This document shows, piece after piece, positions 1-12,414 of a stretch of DNA of 64,000 nucleotides (the first letter of the stretch is position 1; every line of letters starts with the position of its first letter). The notes under the pieces are model-generated. The model had not been told where the DNA came from. It did not search any database and saw only the letters and a program-made list of their open reading frames with translations. Made by a program: the position numbers and the translations under genes. The DNA is from Smittium mucronatum (lineage: Eukaryota > Kickxellomycota > Harpellomycetes > Harpellales > Legeriomycetaceae): contig LSSL01000047.1 of assembly GCA_001953115.1 (NCBI GenBank), positions 1 through 64,000 of the forward strand, written 5' to 3'.

Positions 1-1039
1 TTCCCGTAAAAAAAAAAAAAAAAAAAAAATTCGTGCGACAGTAACTTGTAAATGGGTTTTTTGGGTTAAAAAGGGTGTTTATCTCACCCAAAAAATAATA
101 TTAAAACTTAGAGAAATCAAATTTTTATTCTTAAAGATACTATTAAGAGTAAATCGAAATAACACAAGATATCTTCTTTATCATCATATTAAACAAAGAT
201 CCTAGTAAAACTAGAAATAAAATTAAAGTTCATCCATAAATCTTTTATTTTTAAATCTCAAAGAAAATTAGGAGTAGACTTTTTTTTTTTTTCCTATCCT
301 TTCATCTAAAAGATTGCCTAAATAAAGGCATTAATAAAATCTCATATTCACCTGCCTCTTCCTATTTTTCTATATATGAAGTTATACCCTACAATCTGAA
401 TCTAATGAGTGGCTTTTAGTTTAGTCATTATGATCACCATTTGACCTTAAATAAAGGTGCGACTATAACTGTGCATAAACACCTTAATAACATAAAAAAG
501 TTAATTATTTCTTGTATTTCCTTATTAAATCTTGAAGTAAAAAGTTCGTTTCCTAATAAAAGCTTAAAAAATAAAACCAATTCCTCATTTATTGAAAAAA
601 TTATTAATTTAACGTAGTTTTTTTATTAATTTTTCAAAAAAATGGTTTTAATTTAGGACTAATCTGTTTATAAAAAAACTAACAACTTTTAGCTCTTTAT
701 TCCCAAAAACTGTTTTTATATCACTTTATAACTTTAGTATTATGGAAATTACTTATATTCAAAATAAAATCCTCAAATAAACTTTGAAAAATGACATAGT
801 TTCGTCGATAGAAAACCAAATTATTTGGCTATACTTTAGCGGCACAAACTATTATAAAAAAATGAACTTTCAATTTAAAATCTGTTTATAGTTCAGTGTT
901 AATGAGTTAATAATCCTACTTTAGTGTAAAGATTTACATGGAATAATACAAATAATAACAATCAATCAAAATTCAAAAAATAAGTTGTAGAATTTTATCG
1001 GTTTTCATTGGTAACTATAATTTAAAAATGAAATATATC

Positions 1040-1106
1040 GAGCTTTTCTAGATTTTGCGGAATTTTCCTGATTCTGTATATTTTTTGAAAATTCTGTCAA
1101 TAGATT
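1040..1106 (+). repeat. dispersed repeat copy (family around the gap)
   Basis: This segment contains a TTTGCGGAATTTTCC-like block, then TATATTTTTTG and GATTAACGCC. It lines up with 48,535-48,612, which has the same blocks in the same order (TTTGCGGAAAGTTCC, TATATATTTTTTCC, GATTAACGCC). An inverted copy lies at 47,261-47,400. The likely explanation is a short non-autonomous mobile element or its terminus. No coding capacity is seen. Confidence 0.5.
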
Positions 1107-1877
1107 AACGCCGACCCTTTAAAATAAAATAAAACTAGATTACAGCAGGTATTATTCTGCTAGAAAATTTCGAGTTTAGAATTACAAAAACCAATATTAA
1201 TTTGCAGCACATATATTAAAAGATACAATTTGGGTCTTTATGCTTTAATATAGTGACACTCAGAAAAAAATTTTGAATTATCTTTTTTTTTCGGTGAACT
1301 CCATCTTTTATAACACAGCCTAGATCATTTCAAAAGTTTTTTTTCCTTTAGCTTTATGACAATCGCTTATTATTTATGGGAAAAAATTATCCAACTACTT
1401 TAACCCGCATTGAAGCCCCAACATTATATAATTGAATTATCTTTCTAATATGACTTTCTCGCCAATTTTTATTTTTCAAGATACCTACTTTATCCTCTTT
1501 TTAATTTTTGGATATATTTCTCGATTTAAGTTTGAAACATCTTTTTAAATAAATTTCCAAGTTCGATTTAGAAATTTGATTAGCTTCTACAACTTATATA
1601 TAATCTTACTTTTATTAAATAAAATACAAATTTAAATAACGCCTCTATAAAATATGTATTTAACAAAAAAGAAACGACCATTTTTAGCAATTATTTTTTG
1701 GTGGATATGAGCTCATTGTACTCGTCCCTATCTCAGATTCACATTTATTATTTTTATATAGTAAATTTGAAAAATATTGAAACTTTCGATAACATTTGCG
1801 ACTATAGTTAGATTTTAAAATATTTAAATCGGGCTACATTTATTGAATGGTAGTAGAACAAAAACTTAATTTTCATC

Positions 1878-1905
1878 GATATATATATATGTATATATAT
1901 ATATA
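1878..1905. repeat. AT microsatellite
   Basis: A simple AT dinucleotide tract with one G interruption. Others of the same kind lie at 5652-5670, 8746-8760, 32,023-32,040, 36,660-36,681 and 43,642-43,661. Confidence 0.9.
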
Positions 1906-4900
1906 GTGAAAAGAAAAAAAAATAGACGATTTCTTCAATTATTTTACATTCTTTTGAATCATAAAAACTTGTATTACCCACGCAACTGGTGCCAAATCTC
2001 TTAATTTTTTAATACTTGAAAATTTTATTCATTCTAAAGAAATTTTCTCGAACATCCTATTAATGGATAAATAAATTTATCCTCTAATTACTTGGATTAA
2101 TCCTTTTTTTGTACTTATATTCTATCGATACATTCTTATACCTCTTCAGTATCTCTATATTCTAATATTTTATTTATATTTTAAAAAAAAAAATCAGATA
2201 AAACTTTTTTAAAGAAACTGATCTTCTTTTCAAATTCTTCGCTTTTAATAAGCTTGATAGAAAACCTAAGCTAATTTATATTTTAAATCGTTGTTATTTT
2301 TAAATAAAAATCTTTCCTTAATGCCGAAACACCGAATACACTTAATAATAATAGCCAAAATTTATTTTATAATCTAATAAAAATCAAAAAAAATACCATC
2401 AATTTTTTTTTGGGATTTTTTGAAAATACTTAATATTCAATTTTTTCCTACCGTTATAGAAGCTCTGTGCATACTAGATATTTTTTCCAAGGATAATTGA
2501 GGCTCATTAAGATTTTGAGGTTTTAATATACCTATGTTAGAATAAAATTTTAATTGTTCAAAGACTAATTATTTCTAGCTCAATCAGTTTGGAGTTGGAA
2601 TAAAACTATACAATAAAAATTAATCTTATCCCAGAGTAAATAAATTCAGTTTGTTTAAATCATTAATTTTATTTTTGGTAATTGTTTAGTTTTAAATTTA
2701 TTATTTTCATCTTGGGTTCTGATAATTATATTAAAGGTTAATATTAACTGTTAAAACTACTCGAGTGGAATTATTTTAAAAAAAATTGCTAAAAACCCTC
2801 AAAAATCAAAGAAATATTATAGTACATTATATTATATTATCTGCTGAAAACCGTTATTATCTTTATATATCTAAATATAGATACTCGAATTAAATTATAT
2901 AAATTATTTCTTTGAATATAAAAGCTGCTTTATTTGTGTTTTCTGAAAATATATAATCGGATATATAAAAAATCGGGAAATAATTGTAAAAAAAAATTAT
3001 ATAAATCGGTAAAAATATTTATTTAATTAATTTTTTTCTTTATTTACTATTCGGTTATTTTAAAACAGTTTTTGAATTAAAAAATTACCCTTAATTTTAG
3101 AAAAACTATAAAAATTTTATATAGAAAGTCTTTGATATTTTTAAGATAATTTTCATTAAATTTTTTTAAAACTCCAAGATATTTTTAATTATATTTATAG
3201 AAATTTCGAATAAAATTGCTAGATCAAAAATATAATAAAACCAATATAATATTTAATATTAAGCTCAAATTTGTGTAAAAAAACAATAATTTAAGTTCTG
3301 CATTAGAATCCATACATGTTTAGTATATGAAAAAAATTAAAAACAATTAATATCATGAGAAACCATCACAACTTTTTTTTTCAATTAAATATGATATTTC
3401 TTTCTTGTTATAGGCTATAATTTTACTTTATGATTATGGGGTTGCGCTATTATTATTATTTTTTGAAATAAGAATATATTTATAAATTAATATTTTTTTA
3501 CAAGTAAAATAAAGCTTTATAGGTATTAGAATCAATTCATAAATAATAAATAATAAATGATAATTTTATTAATCCAATTTTATTTTATTTTCTATGAAAA
3601 TGGTTATTGATATTTAAATATTCTGGTAATAATTTTTTTTAAATCCTTTTTCCTATTTTTATACAGAGGAAAATTTTGTTTTAATTCTTAGTGGGAATGA
3701 TTATTTACGATATGATTTGGAATGATTAATATTATACTAAACTTGTTCAAATTGTAGCTTTTAATTTTAGATTTTTTAATAAGGGGGTAAATACATCAGT
3801 ATTTTTTTTACAGATATTTGATCCCTACGTATATTTTATCTTTAACTGGTAATTTTTTTCACTGTAGGAATTTTATCGGATTTAATTAACAAGGAATTTT
3901 ATCAAATATTATTATTTTTATCATCTGAAAATTTGACTAGTGAAAATTCCTATAAATAATTTAAATTTTCATTATGACCAATTAATCATGCTTAATACTT
4001 TCAAAGGGGGTTTTAATTTATTTTTAGTCAAATAAAAAAATTCATTTATTATGTCTAAAAATTCAAATGATACCAAATAATTTTATATGGAGTTTCAAAA
4101 AAAAATCAAAAAAATATAGTTCTTCAAATGATAAATATATGCAATTCATTTAGTTTTTGTTTTTATATTATATAAAAGAGAGTTTGAATTGTGATGAGTT
4201 AAAAATTCTCGTAAAAATAAAGCTACCAAGAAATAAATATAATGGAAATGCTAGTGATTTATTCACAGAAAAAAAAGTTTTATTTATCAATGTTAAAGAT
4301 ATGAACAGGATCAAAATTATATTAAGTCTAATTTTGAAAATATTTCGTTTGGGTATTTCAATTTTAGTCAAGTTAAAAAAAGTAAAAAACGTATAAACCT
4401 GAATACTCAAAAAACCCTAACTATTATGGCTTTTACACTTTATAATTTCGAAAATAGAGATGTAACACCTTTTTTAAATAATAAATACTTTAAATAGTAA
4501 CTGTGAGCCAAAAATTTCAGCTTTTCAAAAAATAAAAGCTGCATTTAAACTTTTTCAGTGCTCATTATTTCATATTTATAGTGTGTAAAAAAATAAGGAG
4601 AGATATCCTATCATCTAAAACCAACTGGTAGGGAAAAAAAATTATGTTTTTTTGGAAACTTAGTGCCTCTCTATTTCGAAACAAAACCGTTAATATTATT
4701 ATATTTAAAAAAAAGATAGAGAGATAAATTAATTTTCGAAAATACAATTCGCAAAACTATATTATATGATAATTTGCTCTAAATCAAAATAAATTAGGAA
4801 TATAAAGAGTTCAGGAAATAAAAGTATTAATAAATCACATCAATATTCCAAAAATGCTATTCTTAAACATAAATCCCCTTTAATTTACTTAAAATTATTT

Positions 4901-7900
4901 TTTAAGACACATTGAAAAAAATCCGAATTAAAATTTAAAAACAGCACCAATAAACTTAACATGAATTAATTTTATTGATAAAATGGCTATATAAATTTAA
5001 AAAATATTTTTATATCCACTTTTTATATAGATTTAACATTAAATTTATATACTGATTTTTTTTAAAAAAAATATATGCATACTATTAATTATGAAATTTC
5101 TTCTTTGAAAAAAAGTGTATGAAATTCACATTTGTAAAAATTATACATAATAATTAATTATAATTATAATTCGAAGTGATTTATCTAAATTTATACTGGT
5201 TTTATTTTTATTCAATATAATAAACGATATCAAATAAATTTTATTCTTAGTTAAATCTGATCAAATCCACATAATGATCAAAATCACCAGTTAATTATCA
5301 AATATAATTAGGTATTAAATAAACACACAAAGCATACACTATCCTTAGTATCATGAGCTTTTTAAAAACATTTAATTTGTTTTGAATCTCAAAATTAAAG
5401 TTTAGATTACAGAATGAGAAATAAAATAATCTTCTTTTTTAATAGAAAATCTTGTAATTATGAATATATTAGCAAATTTTGATTAGCTTTAATTTTTATG
5501 ATATTATTTAAATGATTTTTTGAAAAAAAACAATTTAAATTTAAATTTTAAAATGATAAATAAAGCTGAAAAATAATTCTAACGCGAATATTTAAATAAA
5601 TTAATCACCAAAAAAATAATATCACATCCAATTAAGAGCAAATTGATCCCGTATATATATATATATATATCTATAATTTTTTCTTTCTAAATCATGATAT
5701 AAAAAAAAATGTTACAGGAGTATTATACAGTTAAATTTTAACAAAATCTGATTATTTTTTTTCAATAGGGATTATTTTTTAAATTCTTATACACCTTATT
5801 TTCAATCTAATATCTTATGAGCTTCTAAATAATTTTGGATTTAAATAATATATTGAGTTTTTTTCAGCAATTTTATTAAATTTTTATAAATTTTAATTTA
5901 GATTATTCTATTTAATCTAAAAAAATTTAGTGATTTTTTTGTCTGGAATAAAAAAAATTGATAAAATTGAAACCTAGGAGATGTATTTATACGAGAATCT
6001 TAAAAAAAAACATAAAAATTTAAAAAATTGTTTAATAAATTTAAACCTTGATTAATATTTTTTTAAAATAAAAAGCGGCAATATTTTTCAGATTTATATA
6101 GAAAACCAATAATTTGAACAAAAAAACTGATTTTTTTAGACCCAAAACCAGTTTTTAATCACAGTAATGATTTTTATTTTTATTTTTTTTGGCACTTATT
6201 AAATAAATCCTTGCTATATATTTTTTAATAACTAATGTTATTTCGAAATTCAATTCCAATTAATACCTGCCGGGTATACATAAGGTTAGAATTTTTTTAT
6301 CGATTATAATATAAAAAAATCAATTAAATTAAATAAAAAGCGTTTAAATCTAGTATTTATCTCTTTTATTCGAAAAATTCAAGTAAATAAATCATCGAAA
6401 TAAAAAAATGTGATTTTTTATTAAGTTAAGAATAAATTTCAATTGTATGATTAATTCAATTGTTTTTTTTTTGTAAAAAGTAGAAAAAAAGATAAGTTAT
6501 CCAATAAATTGATCAATAGTTTAATTAAAATATTCAGAATATAAGCTCCTCTTAGTTTTTTTTTGTAAAAAATTATAAATTAAAGCTATTTTTGAATTAA
6601 AATTGATGTTATTTATAAAAATTATTACTGAAATGCAAAAGAAAATAAATGGAAAAGAAATAAGAGTTAATTTAACAGATTGGTGTAAAAATAAATAATA
6701 ATTCCACAAGAACTGATTTTTTGGTAGCACAAAGAGGAACACAACGATTAGACATTAATAAGTAATATATCTATTATAATTTTTAATCAAAAAATAAAAA
6801 ATCTACGACAAAAAATCTATAAAATGCTTTAATGAAATTATTATATATTTAATTTTATTTAATAAAGATAATTCGAATTAAAAATTAGAAATTTTTTTAA
6901 AGACTTTCCATCTCTATGGCGTAAAAATATGCTTTTCTGAGAACTTAATACGACCTTTTATATTAAAGTTTACATGAAACTAATCTTTTACTAGTTATTT
7001 ATCATTAAATTTTGCACGAAAGTTTTCTGTTACTAGCTAATTGATAATTGAATAGTGCATGGAAATAGAAATTTTCTGTAAATTTACATTAATTTTACAT
7101 GTAATTTATATCAAATAGTACTTTTTAATAAAATTGAGCACTTTTATGCACTTTTATTTTTTTAAGAACTTCTATTTGAAAAGTACCCCAGCCTATAATA
7201 GATCTTGAAAATTAAAATTAAATATTACTTGAATATAATGAAATTATTCTAATTTATATATAATCATCATTATTACTTTTTATTATCTAAATATTTTTTA
7301 ACGCTGTTTTTATTTTGAATTGTTAAAGTTAATAAAACATAACAAGTTTTACCACGACTTTTGAATTTATTTAATCATAATATTTTTTTATAATATTAAT
7401 AAACTAATATAAATCATATATTTTTTAAAAAATTATTATAACTCCAAAATTCAACTAATACCTAACATCAAAGGTCTTTAACTTTTTCCTTTAACTTTTA
7501 ATAATCTTAAATAATACTTTTCAGCTTTTAAAGCCTCTTTAGCTGTATATATACATGTGTGAATTTATTAGTTTTAAAAAACTCTCTGCAATATCATATT
7601 TTTAAACTGAAAAGTGTACTTTTTTTGCTATTAATTAATGATAATGCTTTCATCGATAAATTCATTTTTCTTGGTATTAACAATTTTTATTTGTTTAAAA
7701 AATTAATATCGCAAAATTAGATACTAATTAAACGCTATTTTCTGTATTTTTTAGTATTGTGGTTTTCTAAATTGTGGTTTTTTATTTTATCGAATCCATT
7801 TTGGGTTTTTTTACAGGCAAAGATAATCTATTTATTAAAATCATTAGTCATTTTCAAAATAGGTTTATTCAAATATAAAAAAATATTTCCCTCCAAATTT

Positions 7901-9107
7901 AGATATCTCATTATCATCTTAAGGTTAAAACACTTTAAGGAATTATTAGCGAATTTTAAAAAAGTGGTTGCATCCGCCATATAAACACTATTAGAATTAA
8001 AATAACATTTTTCTAAAATTTTAATAGCAAATTTAAGCTAGGAGAATTATGACCATTCTATATTAAATTTTCAATATTTATCAAAAAAACATTCATTAAA
8101 ATAAATCTGTATAAAGATTAAATATTCTGATAATTCGTTCTTAAAAAAACTATTATACGACCTTAATACTTTTAAAATGTTCCTAATTACATGATCCCAG
8201 CAGCTTACTGCTAATTAGATTTGGTTGAATTTTTTTTTTTCGATGACGTGAAACTGGGGGCATATTTTGCAACCGGTGTTTAAACTCGCAAAAAATAGCC
8301 CAATTTTTTTAACTCTTCTAACATTTTAAAAATAATTTTCACACTTGATTCACTCTCATAGGGAAAAAATTCGGAAATTACTGGCATAGATTTTCTTCTA
8401 AAATCAGAAACACTTGGAAAAATTTTAGGGCAAACCAAATCCAAAAACTTATATATTATATTATATTATATAAATTTAAAAAATGTTAATACTATCCAGA
8501 AATTTTAATAGCCTTCTTGTTTTTTCAATATCTTTATGTTATTTTTTTCAAATTCAAATCCAATCATATATAAAAAACCTTTAAAGGTACTATTTGAGTC
8601 AACTTTATATAGCTTTTTTATTTCGGAAAAGGTGTAATTTCTGTTGTTTATAATATTTTTTCTTATTAAAAATTTTAAGAATATATTTTTTTTAGAGACT
8701 TATATCTTTCCCGATCTGGAAATTTTTGTTATTTTATAATATAATATATATATATATATGTTTCTATCAAAGCTTCAATCTTAACTCTTCTATCTCTGAA
8801 ATTCAAAAAATATCATATAAGATACGATTTTTTTCATATATCATGCTTAAAAAAGCTATAATATGATTCAATATTCAATCAAGCTCAATGCATCTTTTTT
8901 TATCTTGAAATTTATAAAGAGCTATTTAATACTTCCTCGAGGTGATTGTGTTTTTTTTTCTCCAGCTTTTTAAAATATATTTTCTGATATAATATAAAAA
9001 CTATGGCACTCTTAAATATATAATGTGCCTATAAATAGCCAATAATAATATAATATTCCAAAATTATATCCGGGATATTTGTTATAGGCGTATTAATCCC
9101 TTTTATA

Positions 9108-9117
9108 CCCCCCCCCC
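9108..9117. repeat. C10 homopolymer run
   Basis: Ten consecutive C in AT-rich DNA. A second C10 lies at 9618-9627 and a G10 at 17,178-17,187. An interrupted C6-T-C8 tract lies at 54,386-54,400. Confidence 0.9.
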
Positions 9118-9160
9118 TCCACTAAATTTTCATTGAAAAATTTACAAAAAAATTTAGTTT

Positions 9161-9184
9161 TTTTTAAAGCCGCGGCTTTAAAAA
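9161..9184. repeat. 24-bp perfect palindrome with GC core
   Basis: A perfect inverted repeat centred on GCCGCGGC and flanked by AAA/TTT and TTTT/AAAA arms. It could form a cruciform or be a dimeric protein binding site. A GC-only 8-base core is conspicuous in DNA this AT-rich. Function unknown. Confidence 0.7.
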
Positions 9185-11410
9185 TCGTGTGACTCTGATT
9201 AAGCTTGGGCTGGGTGATAAAATAAAGTGAATGATATTATTTCGGTACCCAGAAATAGAATTTTTAGATTATATAAAGTTTACTGTTATTTCCAGTTATT
9301 CTCGTGTCTTCAGAAATATTTGAAAATTAACTCTCATTTAATTCCACCATAACAGTTATTCCGCGTCCTGAATATATATATTTTGATCGTAGTATTCCTA
9401 TAATTCGTTTAAAAATTCAGGTTTATTGTTTTAAAAAATTAGTTATCTTTTCCTTGAACATATTTTTTCTACTTCAGCATTTTTTAACTTTTTTTTGATC
9501 CTTTGGGCTATATTTATTATAAATAAGTCATCTTTTTTTTAAAAAAGTTCTATAATTCGATAGATATAAATAACTTTCCTATCAAAATATCCTGAAAAAG
9601 CTTGGATACTCCGTCATCCCCCCCCCCTAACTTTATAGTATTCTAGCAGGAAGCTTGGGTCTAAATTAGTGGCTAATTCTCTGATATTCCGGTTTTATAT
9701 TGTGAATTTTCTAGATTTTCGCCACAGAATAAAATGGTGTTTTATAATAAGAACAATAATCAATTTCGATTATTAATATTCACAGTTTTTTACTCTGTAA
9801 TATAAAGCCCTTCAAAAAACTCCATCTCTTAATCGAATACTAATTTTTATAAATAATCCACATTTAAACCCCTTTAAGGACCCTCAATCTCTTCTATTTG
9901 TGCATCAAAGTATCCAGTGGTGAAATAAGTCAACATATGATACAATGAATTTAAGCGTATAGGGTAGAGCAAGGATTAAATGAAGTCAGTAAAGTGGCTT
10001 CATTTTTTTTTTTTAAAAAGAAAGAACTTATTTTTATAATAATTCAGTAATTTTATTCTAAAAGTTATATAAAGTGGCTCTTTGATATTTTTTTTTCATC
10101 ATAATATTTATGAAGTCAAATTATATCTATTAGGATCATTAATAACACGTTCTAGAATTTTATCCGGCCATTACGAGTCATTATAAAGCAGTAAAGTATT
10201 GAATATTTTTAAATTAGAATTAATTATTGAATGCAAAAAATTTCTAATATCCGAAAATTTTCTTTACTTGACCCAGAGTAGAACCTCGCTGCTAGTTTAA
10301 AAAAATAAAAAAAAGAATTGAAAGTGTTTTTCGATATAATATGATAGATTAAGATTAGGTTTTAGTTTAAAAAAGGATGAGTTATTTGGTGAGTTTTCCA
10401 AAGTACTCTTTAATTTTTTTTTAAAAATATTAAAGTCCTATAATATTGAATTAAATTATTTTGATATAAAATCATCAGCTTGAATAAAACATATAGAAAA
10501 AAATAGAGTAAAAAGGGGCTGAGCTTCCTCAAATAATAAATTTAATGCGCAGTGACAGCCATTTATGTATCCGTTTTGACGACTTATGTGTTTAAGTAGT
10601 AAAATATGACCTTGCATGGTATCCATAAAAATATATTTTAGTCTTACATATTTCCTCTTTGAATGTGTCTATATTCGATCCTTCAATTTTTCTTCATATT
10701 AAAACGAAGTTAGATCTTTTTTAAGAAATATTCAGGTAAGAAGAGAAATTAATTAGACTCAAATGCTATGAAATATTCCTCTTGAATGACTAACAGTCCA
10801 AAAAAAGGTCATAAAGCCCGTCGGGGAAGAGTTCAGAACATATAGTGATTATGAAACCGCCACTAAATTTACAAAACTTCCCCCTTAACTAGTTTAAAAT
10901 ATATATTTTTAGAATTTCCTATGATTCATAAGGCTTGATTTTGTGCTTTCACTAACATGAAAAGCGCTTCGAAAAATCTCACGCCTTACATACATGATAT
11001 CAGAAATCTTGTAATAAATTCTCCAAACAACAAATTGAAAGAAATATGGAGACGGATCATAGCAGAAATTAGAAAAATATGAGCACATTTTTTTCACCAT
11101 CAGATATAAGCATAAATTTAGAAGGATTTTTTTATTGAATTTTAATATTGAAAACGGAATCACTATTTAGATATATCAACGAGTTTATGAAATTGAGATA
11201 TAAATTATCAATTTTAAGAGAAAATCACATTAAATAATTTTTATTCTTGTATATACGATTTAGTAAAACTTATAATTTTCCATCAAATCATTTAATAGTT
11301 TTTTTTTCCAGGGATAAAAAGTCTCTCAAAGGAATATTCGGAATAAAGACAATACACAATAAATAAATTAAAAAGTTCTACATTATTCTTATGCAAAAAA
11401 GAACATTTGA

Positions 11411-11567
11411 TATTAGGCTGCCAACACAATAAGTTAACATCTTTCAAAAAAATGAAAATTCAACTAGTAGAAACGTTTTATTCGAATTCCTCCAACTATT
11501 ATCAATTAATTCTATTTACATATAATCTATTGGATATAATTATGTAAGGCCTTGATACTAAATAATC
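11411..11567 (+). repeat. left inverted arm of fold-back element
   Basis: It matches the reverse complement of 12,259-12,414, including a long exactly shared block from CACAATAAGTTAACATC through the CAATTAATTCTATTTACAT segment. It forms the left end of the 1.0-kb element. Confidence 0.85.
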
Positions 11568-12258
11568 CTTTGGATTTTCAAAAAATTATTATATTGGCAG
11601 ATTCCCGATTTTTCCTATTTTAATTTTTTTACTAAAATCGGTATAATATATCTAATCTATTTGACACTGTGTAGGAGACCGTATTTTTTGGTGATTAAAA
11701 TATCCATAATTGCTCTGAAAATTTCTTGATTTTAATCTTCCTTCGCTGTTACACTGATATATTTAACTGAATTTGACATATATTTGGAACAATAGCCAAA
11801 ATTAAATTTCTTAGAATTACCTTTATTTCTACTCCATTACGCTTTGGCTATGTATTATTATATATAATGTTATTTTTAGCCGTGAAGCTAAATATAGGCT
11901 GAAATGGCTTTGAGTATCTATTATTTTGATAATAATCTTTCTTAAAAACAACACAATTACTAATATGTCACTACAAACTATGAAAAATTTCGATGATGAA
12001 AAGCCTGTTTTATCTAAACTGATATGATAAAGATTTTTTAAACCTGTTTAGATCAATTTTAATTAGTAGGGATTATAAAAAAATTAAAAAAATAGCTATT
12101 GGATGGGGGTTTTTAACATAAAACTAAAAATTTCAAATAATTGGTCTTTTTTTGAAAAAAACCCCATATTTTGATAAATCTAAACTTATTTCAATTAAAC
12201 CACTGTTTTGAAAATAATCAAAATTTTCACGAGAACACGATTTGCCGAAAATAAACTT

Positions 12259-12414
12259 GATTATTTAGTATCAAGACCTTAAATCATTATATCCAATAGA
12301 TTATATGTAAATAGAATTAATTGATAATAGTTGGAGGAATTCGAATAAAACGTTTCTAATAGTTGAATTTTCATTTTTTTGAAAGATGTTAACTTATTGT
12401 GCTGGTAGCCTATT
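12259..12414 (-). repeat. right inverted arm of fold-back element
   Basis: Inverted partner of 11,411-11,567. Differences are mostly single-base substitutions. A paired stem this long would be very stable and may complicate cloning or assembly. Confidence 0.85.

Larger units (their letters stand above)
1..9060. other. AT-rich gene-free stretch
   Basis: I see no convincing gene in this stretch. All open frames are short (under about 85 codons), and their translations are dominated by Lys, Ile, Asn, Phe and Leu, as expected from chance in AT-rich DNA. It opens with a run of 22 A (8-29). It contains AT dinucleotide tracts near 1878-1905, 5652-5670 and 8746-8760, and one copy of a dispersed repeat near 1040-1106. 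No tRNA or splice-linked exon series was recognised. Confidence 0.6.

Noticed and set aside
1..40. Telomere or contig-end signal from the A22 run
   Set aside because: No telomeric repeat unit is present; a similar TTCCCGT plus A-run occurs internally near 57,146.
1204..1235. U6 snRNA-like GCAGCACATATA stretch
   Set aside because: Only the first dozen bases resemble U6; the invariant ACAGAGA box and the following stem are absent.
4157..4410. Overlapping 79- and 80-codon frames on opposite strands
   Set aside because: Both read as AT-biased Lys/Ile/Leu/Phe noise with no motif, and neither has supporting context.
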